From JBHJHP01 sp042219825 (GTDB lineage Bacteria > Bacteroidota > Bacteroidia > Bacteroidales > UBA5342): a DNA stretch of 64,000 nt. A model generated the notes under the pieces. It saw only the letters and a program-made list of their open reading frames with translations. It had not been told where the DNA came from and did not search any database. The position numbers and the translations under genes were made by a program. The stretch spans positions 62,001-126,000 of the forward strand of contig NZ_JBHJHQ010000005.1 in NCBI RefSeq assembly GCF_042219825.1, in the 5' to 3' direction. Positions 1 to 11,000 of this stretch are shown here, in pieces (the first letter of the stretch is position 1; each line of letters starts with the position of its first letter).

Positions 1-1
1 T

Positions 2-736
2 GCACAATACGGCGTAAGAATGGTTTCTGTAAACGGAGGTAGCCTGCGCAATGCTATACCAAGGGAAGCATTTGCAACAATTCTTGCAGAGCCCGGACAT
101 GTTGGGGATATTGAAAACGCTGTTTCTTCTTTCGAAGCGTTAATTAAGAATGAATATTCGGCCACAGAACCCAATATTGACATATCTGTTCACAAAGCAA
201 CTGAACAAGCCGCCTATGTAATGAATGAAATGGTTCAGGATGACCTGATTAATGCTGTTACAGCCTGTCCTACCGGCGTTCATCACATGAGTGCTGAAAT
301 GCCAGGAACAGTTGAAACGTCTAACAACCTGGCCATTGTGAAATCGGATGATGAAAAAATTGAAATACTGAATCTTGCCCGCAGCTTTTCTGAATCGAGA
401 AAAGAAGCCCTGGTTTCAGAAATTGAAAGTGTTTTATCATTGGCAGGGTGCAAAATAAGTAAAGACGGCAATTATCCCGGTTGGAATCCAAATCCTGAAT
501 CAGCGATCTTAAAAACCATGAAGGACATCTATTTAGAAAATTGGGGTAAGACACCGGCAGTAAAGGCTATTCATGCGGGTCTTGAATGTGGTATTATTGG
601 CTCAAAATATCCTGAAATGGATATGATCTCTTTTGGCCCAACCATAAAATTTCCTCATTCTCCGGACGAGAAAATCATGATTAAGACTGTTAATGAATTC
701 TGGAAGTGGTTGGTATTAACCCTTGAAAAAATCTAA
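2..736 (+). CDS. pepD: Aminoacyl-histidine dipeptidase PepD, C-terminal part (5' truncated by window edge)
   Basis: The reading frame is open from base 2 (codons for AQYGVRM precede the first Met), so the gene begins before the window and about 244 C-terminal residues are seen. The segment matches the end of M20-family cytosolic PepD (about 485 residues), a zinc dipeptidase that cleaves Xaa-His and other dipeptides. Recognisable parts are the lid-to-catalytic-domain stretch with TACPTGVHHMSAEMPG near the start, and the C-terminal KAIHAGLECGIIG and DMISFGPTI segments, which carry a conserved metal-ligand or active-site Glu/His region. The stop overlaps the convergent yqgE stop by 4 bp. Confidence is high for the family. 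The N-terminal metal-binding half cannot be checked. Confidence 0.9.
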   Translation, partial: AQYGVRMVSVNGGSLRNAIPREAFATILAEPGHVGDIENAVSSFEALIKNEYSATEPNIDISVHKATEQAAYVMNEMVQDDLINAVTACPTGVHHMSAEMPGTVETSNNLAIVKSDDEKIEILNLARSFSESRKEALVSEIESVLSLAGCKISKDGNYPGWNPNPESAILKTMKDIYLENWGKTPAVKAIHAGLECGIIGSKYPEMDMISFGPTIKFPHSPDEKIMIKTVNEFWKWLVLTLEKI

Positions 737-1320
737 TTCATTTCAGGATTACTGGGGAAGTTTGTCCAGCGGGCATAATCTTCCCCCAGTGATTCTACTG
801 TGCTTCTCCAAAGTTTGTTAATAGGAGCATGCAAAATATGCTCTGCAGAAAGATCTGTAACAAGCCATGAAGATTCTTTTAACTCATCAGCCAACTGACC
901 GGGAGACCAACCTGCATAGCCAATAAAAAAACGTATATCATGTAAGAGAGCCGGATTTATCGCCAGCAAATCTTTTACATACTCAAAATCACCACCAAAA
1001 AAGAGACCTTTTATCAATTCTATGGCTCCGGGAACGTTTTTGAAACTGTGAATATAAAACAACTTATCCGGGCTAACCGGTCCACCACATATGAGTTTAG
1101 TCTCAGAAAATGATACATCCTTCAACACCGATCCTATTTTCAAATCAAGTGGTTTATTCAGAACCAATCCCATACTGCCTTCAGCATCATGTTCGGTAAG
1201 CAGTACAATTGAACGTGAAAAATAATACCCCTGTAAAAAAGGTTCAGAGATCAAAACCCGCCCTTTTTTAGGTTTTACATTGTTTTGTTTAATCTTAAAT
1301 ATGTCAATATCTAATTTCAA
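733..1320 (-). CDS. YqgE/AlgH family protein (UPF0301/DUF179)
   Basis: This is a 195-residue cytoplasmic protein with the DUF179 signature: an early GRVLISEPFLQGYYFSRSIVLL segment (residues about 19-40), then GSMGLVLNKPL, a CGGPV turn and a late FIGYAGWSPGQLADEL motif. Length matches the family (about 185-200 residues). Molecular function is unknown; AlgH was once linked to alginate regulation in Pseudomonas, but no such pathway is visible here. The gene is convergent with pepD and the stops overlap by 4 bp. No signal peptide or membrane segment is present. Confidence 0.88.
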   Translation of the reverse strand: MKLDIDIFKIKQNNVKPKKGRVLISEPFLQGYYFSRSIVLLTEHDAEGSMGLVLNKPLDLKIGSVLKDVSFSETKLICGGPVSPDKLFYIHSFKNVPGAIELIKGLFFGGDFEYVKDLLAINPALLHDIRFFIGYAGWSPGQLADELKESSWLVTDLSAEHILHAPINKLWRSTVESLGEDYARWTNFPSNPEMN

Positions 1321-1447
1321 AATTCCAAATCTTAATTACAAGATATAGAATTTATTGAATAAAACAAAACATATTTTTTATTCCAGGTCAATGATATAAA
1401 ACGTCAAATAATATAAATTACACGGGGTTAGAGTGTATAGACAAACA

Positions 1448-1484
1448 AAAAAGCTGTCCAGGAAAAATCCGCAGACAGCTTTTT
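1448..1484 (-). terminator. Rho-independent terminator of the first LamG/T9SS gene
   Basis: An 11-bp inverted repeat AAAAAGCTGTC / GACAGCTTTTT flanks a short loop. Read on the minus strand it is followed by a T-rich tract. It lies 18 bases beyond the stop of the LamG gene ending at 1502. Confidence 0.85.
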
Positions 1485-1501
1485 AAATTAATACCTATTT
1501 G

Positions 1502-4500
1502 TTATTTTACAAAAACCTTTTTAACCTGAGAATTAACTTTTACAATATAAATACCACGATCTACATAAATATTTTCTGAATTTCTAACAGTAACGAGACG
1601 ACCGGTTATATTATAGACACTCACTTTCTCATCTCCTTTCAAATCATATATCCTTATCAATCCAGGAATTGAAGTATCAACCCTGTAAGAATCGTCGACT
1701 TTTACATCTTTTACAGGTACAGACAAGAGATATGCAGTATAAAGATCATCCGAAACACTGCTCATTGTACTAATCTCTTCCGGTGTCAACTTTTTATTGA
1801 ACAGCTGGAAGTCATAAAGCATAGCCTGTGCCAGATACACATCCCCTTCAAAATTGGATCGACCAAGGAAATTCGCAGTAGTTCCGACCATTCCGGATTT
1901 AGGAATTGTTGTGTTTGGCCACTTCTTAACCGTAGCTGTATCAATAGCAATTCCATCCTGGTAAATATAGCCTAAAGTATCATCCTGAACATATGCATAA
2001 TGATGCCATTCTCCCTGACTTGCGGCTGCATCTAAACCGGTTGTTCCAACCTGACCATTATCCCAACGATACGGCGAAATAGCATAGGTATTATAACTGG
2101 CCCGACCAAACAAATAACCATTTTTATATGCAGCTGATGAATCACTGTTTGAAAAGGCATACAGGAAGTTACCATTGCTGGTAAAATTATCTTTAGTCGG
2201 ATCAATAAAATAATAAACACTGATTGAAAATCCATCCTTTAAAGCGTAAATTACTTTACCTACTTCGTCACCCATATCAAAATAGGATGAATCGCCTGCC
2301 AGATTAAGCACACCAAAATCCGTAGTTCCCTTAAGCACCCTGCTACCTGCACCTTTCATCAGAGAACCCTTAAAATGCTGTTCAGACAAATCTGTAACTA
2401 CATCACCATTTACATTTGAAGGGTCAAAGTTAAAGTGGATCAACATGTCAGATGTGTATTTAGTTGCTTCCGCCGCTGGTATTGTAGCTATAAACTCTTT
2501 CGTTAGTTTATATCCTCGTTTAGATAGTACAGCTGTCAATTTAACGTCTGTATCCAGGTAATCCGGACGGGTTACAACACCATCAGCACTGATTAATCCC
2601 GGTGCGGAAGACCATGTAATTGTTATGGAGTTATCCAGAACACCCTGTGATGGCAATGTCAGGTTTGTGGTCAGATTACTCAAATCACCTAAATCCAGAT
2701 TTTCGTATTCTGCATCCAGTTCATCCGGATAGCTGGCGTCTTTGTTTTCTGCATAAGCAGTATTCAGATCATCCAACACACTATAAACGTCCAAACCTAT
2801 TCCAAATGGTGATGATAACTGAATCTCACCTTCGGAAAGGGCCTTACCGTATAATCTGAAATCGTAAACCAGCGTATTTTTAAGATATACATCTGCAGTG
2901 TAACATGAACGACCGATCCAGTTAAATAATGTACCTTCCATTCCGGCTTTTTTAAGAGAGGTAGACGGAAGATTTGTCACTGTTCCTGTTGCGGCGACAT
3001 CACCATCAATGTAAACAGTTCCTACAGAACCACTCTGTACATAAAGAACATGATGCCATTTACCTTTCCAGCCGTCTGTCGAAGCAGGATTAACACCAGG
3101 ATTTACGGCCTGTTGATCTCCACCATAAATAGTTGGCGTTATGGAGAACCGGTGATCCGTTAAGCGTTCGATCATCGCTCCGTTTCTGTCCGCATCAATG
3201 TCATCGGTATTGGAGATACACCAGATAAAGTTACCGTTTGAACCGATATCTGTATTTTCCTCTTCTACCAGGTAGTATGCTGATATTGTATAGTCCCCCA
3301 ACTGATAAATATCCTTTCCAATATCGGTTCCCATGTCAAAATATCCTGTTCCATTGCCAAGATCCAGCACATTATACTGATTTGTATTTCCGATTGTCCG
3401 TATTTTGGCATCATTATGTAATGTTCCGGTAAAACCACTATTAGAAACATCTGTTACGGTTATAGCATCCGGATTACTAAAATCAATGTCATCTTCTGCA
3501 AAATCCCACTGGGCGACCAGATCTTCTGCCTCTGAAAGTGCCAGAACATAGGCATCAAATTTCTTGGTCATTGTATACGTTTTACCATTGCTTTCCATGG
3601 AAAGTGTTGCCGTTAGGATTACTGTAATATCAAATTTTTCAGGACGGGTTACATTACCAACACTATCGATGATTGTTGTATCTGAAGAGGACCATTTAAT
3701 TGTAACATTTCCGTCTGCTTCAGGCAAAGTAAGGTTTGAAGTCACCTCGTCAAGACCGGCGGGATTAAGATTATCAAATGCTGTAGTCAATTCTTCAGGA
3801 AGTCCGGCAAGATTTAAAATTTCAGATTGAGACAATGCACGGTTATAAATCCTGAAATCAGATAGTTCACCTTTTAAGAATGAATCGCCGTTACCAACCC
3901 ACTGCGATTTTCCAATCCAGGCAGCAAAATTAGATGTATTTATCCCCATGGTTGAAGGATTAACGGTAACACTCTCATTAACTCCAACAGCTACGCCATT
4001 CATATAAATGGTTCCGGTTGTTCCCTGCAATGTAAACACTACATGAGTCCATTCATTTACGGGAACTGCAGAGTTTGCAGCTACCACATCCGCATCAGGA
4101 ATATCTTCATTTCTGATTTTCAACTGACAAACCTGGTTACCATAAAACCATGGCGTTAAGGCTGCATTATTATAACGACCTGTCCCAATATCGAGCAAAC
4201 GGGCATTATACCCTTGTTCATCAAGATATACCCAGGTAGCAACCGTGAAATCAGAATAGGTTGCAAAATCCGATCCGTATGCCGGATCAATCTCAACATA
4301 ACCTGAATCCTGATTAAGGACAAGCACATTTCTCCCATCATCCGAAACACCTACAGTGGCATTATTATTTAAAATGCCATCATTACTGTTTCCCGATGCA
4401 TCAGGAACCACACCATCAGTGGCTGATTCAAAAGTATAGTGAACTTTCAGACCATTCTCCAGGGTTTGCGCAAACACGTAATTGCCCATTATGAATGCCA

Positions 4501-4552
4501 CCACTAAACTCAAACTTCGAAGAAGTTTCAAAGAGTATACATATTGTTTCAT
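1502..4552 (-). CDS. Secreted triple-LamG / Ig-like protein with T9SS type A sorting domain (paralogue 1)
   Basis: A 1,016-residue secreted protein. The N-terminal signal peptide (residues 1-29) ends in NYVFAQ. Three LamG/concanavalin A-like domains lie at about 35-250, 343-575 and 695-920, each with WTHVV or WHHYAYVQ strands, a YMNGVAV or YIDGDVA turn and a YDFRLYNRALS-type end. They are separated by two atrophied bacterial Ig-like domains (about 252-340 and 590-690; motifs WSSSDTTIID and ITWSSAPGLIS). The last roughly 70 residues form a type IX sorting domain with VYNITGRLV and GIYIVKVNSQVKKVFVK, so the protein is expected to cross the outer membrane by T9SS and be surface-attached or released. 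No catalytic domain was recognised. LamG domains often bind glycans or act as adhesion modules; the real ligand is unknown. It is one of three tandem paralogues. Confidence 0.85.
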   Translation of the reverse strand: MKQYVYSLKLLRSLSLVVAFIMGNYVFAQTLENGLKVHYTFESATDGVVPDASGNSNDGILNNNATVGVSDDGRNVLVLNQDSGYVEIDPAYGSDFATYSDFTVATWVYLDEQGYNARLLDIGTGRYNNAALTPWFYGNQVCQLKIRNEDIPDADVVAANSAVPVNEWTHVVFTLQGTTGTIYMNGVAVGVNESVTVNPSTMGINTSNFAAWIGKSQWVGNGDSFLKGELSDFRIYNRALSQSEILNLAGLPEELTTAFDNLNPAGLDEVTSNLTLPEADGNVTIKWSSSDTTIIDSVGNVTRPEKFDITVILTATLSMESNGKTYTMTKKFDAYVLALSEAEDLVAQWDFAEDDIDFSNPDAITVTDVSNSGFTGTLHNDAKIRTIGNTNQYNVLDLGNGTGYFDMGTDIGKDIYQLGDYTISAYYLVEEENTDIGSNGNFIWCISNTDDIDADRNGAMIERLTDHRFSITPTIYGGDQQAVNPGVNPASTDGWKGKWHHVLYVQSGSVGTVYIDGDVAATGTVTNLPSTSLKKAGMEGTLFNWIGRSCYTADVYLKNTLVYDFRLYGKALSEGEIQLSSPFGIGLDVYSVLDDLNTAYAENKDASYPDELDAEYENLDLGDLSNLTTNLTLPSQGVLDNSITITWSSAPGLISADGVVTRPDYLDTDVKLTAVLSKRGYKLTKEFIATIPAAEATKYTSDMLIHFNFDPSNVNGDVVTDLSEQHFKGSLMKGAGSRVLKGTTDFGVLNLAGDSSYFDMGDEVGKVIYALKDGFSISVYYFIDPTKDNFTSNGNFLYAFSNSDSSAAYKNGYLFGRASYNTYAISPYRWDNGQVGTTGLDAAASQGEWHHYAYVQDDTLGYIYQDGIAIDTATVKKWPNTTIPKSGMVGTTANFLGRSNFEGDVYLAQAMLYDFQLFNKKLTPEEISTMSSVSDDLYTAYLLSVPVKDVKVDDSYRVDTSIPGLIRIYDLKGDEKVSVYNITGRLVTVRNSENIYVDRGIYIVKVNSQVKKVFVK

Positions 4553-4728
4553 AAATAAAATGTTTTGAAAAATAATTAATCGGAGTTTTAAAACATCTCA
4601 AAAATAACAGAATACCCAGCGCTTAAATATTAATTTTTCAACATATGCTAATCATAAATGGATAATACGAATGACCGGATTTTTAAATATTACATAATTG
4701 ACCCGAAAGTGGCACTTTTTTAAAAAAA

Positions 4729-4757
4729 GAAAGGCTGCCCGAAACGGACAGCCTTTC
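4729..4757 (-). terminator. Rho-independent terminator of LamG/T9SS paralogue 2
   Basis: Imperfect 12-bp stem GAAAGGCTGCCC / GGACAGCCTTTC with one mismatch, followed on the minus strand by a run of T residues (the A-tract at 4722-4728). It lies 20 bases after the stop at 4778. Confidence 0.88.
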
Positions 4758-4777
4758 ATATAGCTAAATTACATCAT

Positions 4778-7700
4778 CTATTTTACAAGAACTTTTTTGA
4801 CCTGAGAATCTACTTTAACAATATATATACCAGGATTAACAGAAATACTTTCTGCATTTCTTACTGTCATCTGACGTCCAACCAGGTTATATACATGCAC
4901 TGATTCATTACCCTTGAGATCAAGAATTCTGATCAAACCGGGAGTTGATGTATCAACTCTCAGGTCAGATTCCACACTTGTTTCTTTAACCGGCACTGAT
5001 AACATATAGGCCAGGGCTATTCCATCAGAATTATCAATGTCTACCAGGGAAGCCATTGTTTCAATATCTGACGGACTCAGTGTTTTATTATACAGCTGGA
5101 AGTCATACATCATAGCTTTTGCAAGATAGGCATCGCTCCAGAAGTTTGAACGTCCCAGGAAGTTATAGTTTGTTCCCAGTAATCCGGCCTTGGCCACATC
5201 AGTATTGGGCCACTTTTTAATTGTAGCTGTATCAATCGCCACACCGTCGAAATACACAATACCCAAAGTATCATCCTGTGTATAAGCATAATGATGCCAT
5301 TCTCCCTGGGTTGACAATTCACCTCCCGCTGTTCCGATCTGATCACCTCCCCAGTAATCGGCAGCAATGTTATAGGTTTTATACGATGCACGACCGAAGA
5401 TATATCCATTGCGTTTTTCCGATGAGGAGTCGCTGTTTGAAAATGCATAAAGGAAGTTTCCGTTATCTGCCAGGTTTGTTTTTGCCGCATCTACCATGAA
5501 ATAGGTGCTTATTGAGAAGTGTCCTTTCAAAGCATAAATAACTTTACCCACTTCATCACCCATATCAAAATAGGATGAATCACCGGCCAGGTTTAATACA
5601 CCAAAGCTTGTACCTACTCCTTTAAGCGTTCTGTTACCGGCGCCATTCATTAATGTTCCCTGGAAGTGTTGTTCCGAGAGATCTGTTACGGTTGAACCAC
5701 TGACATTAGCATCATCAAAGTTAAAATGGATTAACAGATCTGAAGTATATTTTGTGGCTTCCTTAGCCAATACAGTGGCTACAAAAGTCGTATCCGTTCT
5801 GAAACGTCCCTTAATCAGGGTAGCTGTTAAACGTACATCAGTATCAAGATAATCCGGCCTTGTTACTACACCTTCCTCCGAAATTAAAGCTGGTGCAGAT
5901 GACCATCTGATTTTAATGGTATTATCTAAAATACCCTCTGCAGGAAGTGTAAGATCAGATGTTACGGCACTTAAGTCACCCAATGATAATGCATCTTTTT
6001 CGGTATTCAGCTCTTCAGGGAAACCGGCATTTTTATTCTCATCATATGCATTGTTCAATTCATCCAAAACATTATACACATCAAGGCCAATACCAAACGG
6101 TGAAGACAACTGTATTTCACCTTCAGACAATCCCTTACCATAAAGTCTGAAATCATACACCAGTGTATTCTTCAGATATACATCAGCAGTATAACAGGAA
6201 CGGCCAATCCAGTTAAACCAAGTTCCTTCTCTACCTGCCTTTTTTAAAGAGGTTGAAGGAAGGTTTGTTATTGAACCGGTCACTGCAACATTTCCGTCAA
6301 TATAAACGGTTCCAACAGACCCATTCTGCACGTACAGTACATGATGCCACTTTTCTTTCCATCCTGCAGTATTAGCCGGGCTCACACCAGGATTAATCTG
6401 CTGCTGATCACCACCGTAAATCGTAGGAGTAATCGAGAACCTGTGATCCAGAAGGCGCTCAATCATTGCACCATTTCTGTCTACATCAATATCATCCGTA
6501 TTCGATATACACCATATAAAGTTACCATTTGAGCTTATATCCGTATTTTCTTCCTGCACCAGATAGTAAGCTGATATGGTATAGTCTCCCAGTAAATATA
6601 TCTCTTTACCGAAATCCTGTCCCATATCAAAGTAACCTGTTCCGTTACCAAGATCCAGTACATTATACTGTGTTGTATTACCTATAGTTCTGATTTTTGC
6701 GTCGTTGTAAAGGCGTCCCACAAAACCGTTATCAGAAACATCTGTCACTTTTATGGAATCAGGATTGCTAAAATCCAGATCTTCTTCTGCAAAGTCCCAT
6801 TGTGCTATTAAATCGGCAGCTTCGGTACTTGCCGGCACAAAGGCATCAAAGCGTTTTGTCATGGTATACACAATACCATCCTGCTCCATGGAAAGAGTAG
6901 CTGTTAGAATAACAGTTATATCGTATTTTTCAGGAGGTGTTACATTCCCCAGACTATCAATAATTGTAGTATCTGATGAAGCCCAGTCAATGGTTACATT
7001 TCCATCGGCAAGAGGCAAAGTAAGATTACCGCTTACCTCTTCAATTCCTTCCACTGTAAGATTCTGATAAGCTGTTGTCAGCTCTTCAGGCAGACGGCTC
7101 CACGCAAGGCTCAATACCTCTTCATCTGTCAATGCCCTGTTGTATACCCTGAAATCGGCCACACTTCCATCCAGGAATGGATCAGGCCACATGGATTTAC
7201 CAATGTAGTTCTGTGTAAATGCTTCTGTAATTAAAGACGGATTCAATGTAAATGCATTACTCTGTCCATCCACAACACCGTTTACGTATATTTTTCCTAC
7301 GGAGCCTTCAAGAGTTACAACCAGGTGAACCCATGTATCCAGAGGAAGCGGAGTGGCCGCATTAATCTGCTGTTCCTGCGTACCGGCACCATTTTTAAAA
7401 GAAAACCTTGGTGAACTTCCATTTGAAACAGTGAAGAACATGTAATAATCTGTACTTGAACCAAAATCAAAAATACGGGCCCATGTTGCTTTGGAATTCA
7501 AATAAGCCCAGCATGAAATCGAAAAATCGGTATAAGAGTGAATTTTATCACCAACAGCCTGTTCAAAGCTGAAATAAGGTGAATTTGTATTAGCAGCACC
7601 ACCGGAGAGAGTCAGCACATTTAAGCCGTCCTTTACGCCGATTACGGCACCATCTGTAAGCGTACCACCCGCACCTGCAACTACATCTGTCACTACACCT

Positions 7701-7843
7701 GCGTCCTCTGACTCAAATGTAAATTGGTAATCCAGACCGGATGTCAGATCCTGGGCATTTAAGAAAGTACCCATTAATAATCCAACTGCAAGAAACAACA
7801 TTCTAAACAGCGAATGATGGCTTTGTATTAAGTGTTTTTTCAT
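4778..7843 (-). CDS. Secreted triple-LamG / Ig-like protein with T9SS type A sorting domain (paralogue 2)
   Basis: A 1,021-residue protein with the same layout as its two neighbours: signal peptide (residues about 1-30, ending FLNAQ), LamG, Ig-like, LamG, Ig-like, LamG, T9SS sorting domain (VYNLVGRQMTVRN, GIYIVKVDSQVKKVLVK). Its middle LamG (from about residue 345) is almost the same as in paralogue 1, including NGAMIERL, RFSITPTIYGGDQQ and NWIGRSCYTADVYLKNT. Its second Ig-like domain (AGFPEELNTEKDAL) is instead closest to paralogue 3. It has its own terminator. Probable surface or secreted ligand-binding scaffold; no catalytic domain was seen. Confidence 0.85.
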   Translation of the reverse strand: MKKHLIQSHHSLFRMLFLAVGLLMGTFLNAQDLTSGLDYQFTFESEDAGVVTDVVAGAGGTLTDGAVIGVKDGLNVLTLSGGAANTNSPYFSFEQAVGDKIHSYTDFSISCWAYLNSKATWARIFDFGSSTDYYMFFTVSNGSSPRFSFKNGAGTQEQQINAATPLPLDTWVHLVVTLEGSVGKIYVNGVVDGQSNAFTLNPSLITEAFTQNYIGKSMWPDPFLDGSVADFRVYNRALTDEEVLSLAWSRLPEELTTAYQNLTVEGIEEVSGNLTLPLADGNVTIDWASSDTTIIDSLGNVTPPEKYDITVILTATLSMEQDGIVYTMTKRFDAFVPASTEAADLIAQWDFAEEDLDFSNPDSIKVTDVSDNGFVGRLYNDAKIRTIGNTTQYNVLDLGNGTGYFDMGQDFGKEIYLLGDYTISAYYLVQEENTDISSNGNFIWCISNTDDIDVDRNGAMIERLLDHRFSITPTIYGGDQQQINPGVSPANTAGWKEKWHHVLYVQNGSVGTVYIDGNVAVTGSITNLPSTSLKKAGREGTWFNWIGRSCYTADVYLKNTLVYDFRLYGKGLSEGEIQLSSPFGIGLDVYNVLDELNNAYDENKNAGFPEELNTEKDALSLGDLSAVTSDLTLPAEGILDNTIKIRWSSAPALISEEGVVTRPDYLDTDVRLTATLIKGRFRTDTTFVATVLAKEATKYTSDLLIHFNFDDANVSGSTVTDLSEQHFQGTLMNGAGNRTLKGVGTSFGVLNLAGDSSYFDMGDEVGKVIYALKGHFSISTYFMVDAAKTNLADNGNFLYAFSNSDSSSEKRNGYIFGRASYKTYNIAADYWGGDQIGTAGGELSTQGEWHHYAYTQDDTLGIVYFDGVAIDTATIKKWPNTDVAKAGLLGTNYNFLGRSNFWSDAYLAKAMMYDFQLYNKTLSPSDIETMASLVDIDNSDGIALAYMLSVPVKETSVESDLRVDTSTPGLIRILDLKGNESVHVYNLVGRQMTVRNAESISVNPGIYIVKVDSQVKKVLVK

Positions 7844-7951
7844 AAATAAAATATTGAATTTAGTTAATCAGAAAATCTAAAATACCCAAATTTAATTATT
7901 AAAATCAAAATTGACTATTCGTGTCCCAAAATTAAAACATGTATTATATAA

Positions 7952-7982
7952 AATAAGGCTGTTGAGTATCAACAGCCTTATT
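7952..7982 (-). terminator. Rho-independent terminator of LamG/T9SS paralogue 3
   Basis: A perfect 14-bp inverted repeat AATAAGGCTGTTGA / TCAACAGCCTTATT with a 3-base loop, 20 bases past the stop at 8002. On the minus strand it is followed by a T-containing AT-rich tail. Confidence 0.85.
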
Positions 7983-8001
7983 AAATTACTATGTTGTTTT
8001 A

Positions 8002-11000
8002 TTATTTTACAAAAACCTTTTTAACCTGAGAATTAACTTTAACAATGTAAATGCCGCGATCAACCGAAATGCTTTCAGCATTTTTAACCGAGATCTGACG
8101 TCCAACAAGGTTGTATACATGAACATTTTCGTCACCTTTCAGATCCAGGATTCTGATCAGACCTGGTTTAGAAGTATCTATTCTAAGGTCGTCACCAGCT
8201 GTAACCTTCCTGTCAATACCTGTGTGCCATTTTGTTTTTACCAATACCGGCAATCGTTCTGTTCCTTCATAATTGTTGATAACCTGACTTGCATAATATA
8301 CAGTATTCGGCACAATTTCCTCATTCATTTCTAATGAGTCAACACCATTAGAAGAACTGTACCATTTAAACCTCACATCTTCTGTCAGAAGCGCTACAGA
8401 ATCTCCTTCAACAACTAATGAATCAAGTGTACTGCCTTTATAAACATACTGTACTGCATCCCCGGTAGGAACAGGTGAATAACGATTAATATAACCATCT
8501 GCATCAGCCAACAAGTAGGCAATAGATAAATCTCCTTCCCCGGAAGCAGACAGATCAGCCATGGCTCCAACCTCTTCAGGTGAAAGCGATTTATTGAAGA
8601 TCTGGAAATCATACATCTTTGCCCCGGCAAGGTAAACGTCTCCCTCGAAGTTGGATCGGCCAAGGAAATTATAGGTTGTACCAAGCATACCCGATTTAGG
8701 AAGTGTTGCATTGGGTAATAATTTAATTGTTGCTGAATCCACAACCTGACCATCCAGATAAGTAATACCTAATGTATCATTCTGTACATAAGCATAATGA
8801 TGCCATGTTCCCAAACTTGTTTCCGCACCTCCGGCTGTTCCAACCTGACCATCATCCCAACGCTTGGGTGAAATGGCATAAGTAGTATAGCTGGCACGAC
8901 CAAATATATAACCATTCCTGTATGACGCTGATGAATCGCTGTTGGATAATGCATACAGGAAGTTACCATTGCTGGCAATATTGGTTTTAGTTGAGTTTAT
9001 GTAATAATATACACTGATTGAAAAGGCATCCTTTAATCCATATATTACTTTTCCCATCTCATCTCCCATGTCAAAATAAGATGAATCACCTGATAATTTT
9101 AATAATCCGTAATTCTCCATTACTCCACGCATAGTATCAATACAGGCACCTCGTAACAATTCACCTACAAAATGTTTTTCAGATAAATCTGTTACAAAAT
9201 TACCTTCAACATTTTCAGGATTAAAGTTGAAATGAACTAGAAGGTCAGAAGTATATTTAGTAGCCTCATTCGCTAAAACAGTTGCAGTAAAGGTAGTATC
9301 AACCCTGTAACCATCCTTAGACAAAGTAGCTGTTAATTTTACATCTGTATCCAGATAATCCGGCCTTGTCACGACACCCTCTGATGTAATTAAGGCTGGT
9401 GCTACAGACCATGTAATGGAAATGGAATTATCAATACTTCCCTGTGCTGGCAATGAAATATCTGAAGTTACAGCACTTAAATCACCTAATGTCAAAGCAT
9501 CTTTTTCTGTATTGAGTTCTTCAGGGAAACCCGCATTATCATTCTCCTGCCAAGCTGCATTCAGGTCATCAACGGTAGTCAGTACGTCAAGACCAATTCC
9601 AAACGGATTACTGAGCCTTATCTCATCCTGAGAAAGTGGTATGGAATATAACCTGAAATCGTACATCGCTGTATTCTGCAGATAAGCATCACTTGGATAT
9701 GGAGAACGTCCTAACCAGTTAAATGGTGTACCTGTTAAAGCTACGCCATTGACACTATCTTTATTAACAGTACTTACCGGATAATATGTAATCGGCTGTT
9801 GTGATAAAATTTCACCGTCCAGATATACTGTACCTGTAGTTCCTTCCTGAACATACGCTAAATGATGCCATGCTCCCTGAGGCGCATTTCCTTGTGAGCC
9901 CGTACTTTGTTGAGTAGTATAATCTGTTCTCATAATATCTGCTTCCATGTCTCTTCCAATGAAATACATGGCACCACCACCAGCATAAATATCTTCAGTG
10001 TTACAGAATGACCAGAAGAAGTTACCGTAACTACCTATATTGGTATAATCTTCATGAACGCGGAAAAATACACTGATAGTGTACTCACCCAAATGATAAA
10101 TATAATCTCCTACTTCCGCACTCATATCAAAATATCCTGTACCTTTCCCCATGTCAAGCACATCATACTGAGTAGTTTCTCCAATTGTACGGATCCATGC
10201 ATCATTCTTTAGGGTACCTACCAATCCATTTCCTGAAATATCATCAATACTTACCCCATCTTCTTCCATTTTTTCCCTGGAAAAATCCCATTGTGCAATA
10301 AGCTCAGGTCCAAGCCCACCGGTTGGTTGAATATAAACTGCAAAATCCTTCGTTTTGGAACGGGTAATTGTTCCTACAGTATGGTAAAATGTTACTCTCA
10401 AACTTACAGGAACCGGGTATAATTGAGGAGTTACATCCTTTAAATGTCCCGTAGAATCGATATATGTAGTATCACCAATCGTCCATTCTGCAGTTACGTC
10501 GTTATCAAATGATGTAGGAAGGGTAATATCCTGATCTAAAGCATTAACATCTATACCTGCATTTTCAGGAACATCCGTCAATTCAAAAGTCTGACTCAGA
10601 CTTGCCAGTACCGGGTCGCTACCGATTTGCTCAACTTCTGAAGCAGATAACGCGCGATTGTAAATTCTGAAATCAGAAACAGATGCATCAAGGTTACCAT
10701 CAGCGGTATATTGAGATCTTCCAATATAACATTGTGTCAAAGCTACTCCCATATTGGTAGGATTCAGAGTCATGCTCGTATTCTGATCACCGGACTGATA
10801 ACCATCTATATATATTGTTCCAACAGCACCATCAACAGTTACTGCGATATGCGTCCATACTCCCTCGGTTAAAGGTTGACTGGCATTGATAACTTCCTCA
10901 GCCGCACCTCCACCGCCTACTGTTATTGCAAAACGGGCAGTACCAGTTACTGAGTTACGTGGTGTTAGGAACATATTTACTGTCGTTCCGGTTCCAAAGT

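Noticed and set aside
5110..5490. 126-residue minus-strand frame in another phase of LamG paralogue 2
   Set aside because: It lies wholly within the real gene in a different frame and does not resemble any protein.
6753..7067. 104-residue plus-strand frame inside LamG paralogue 2
   Set aside because: Antisense shadow of the clearly coding minus-strand gene; similar shadows occur at matching positions in the paralogues.
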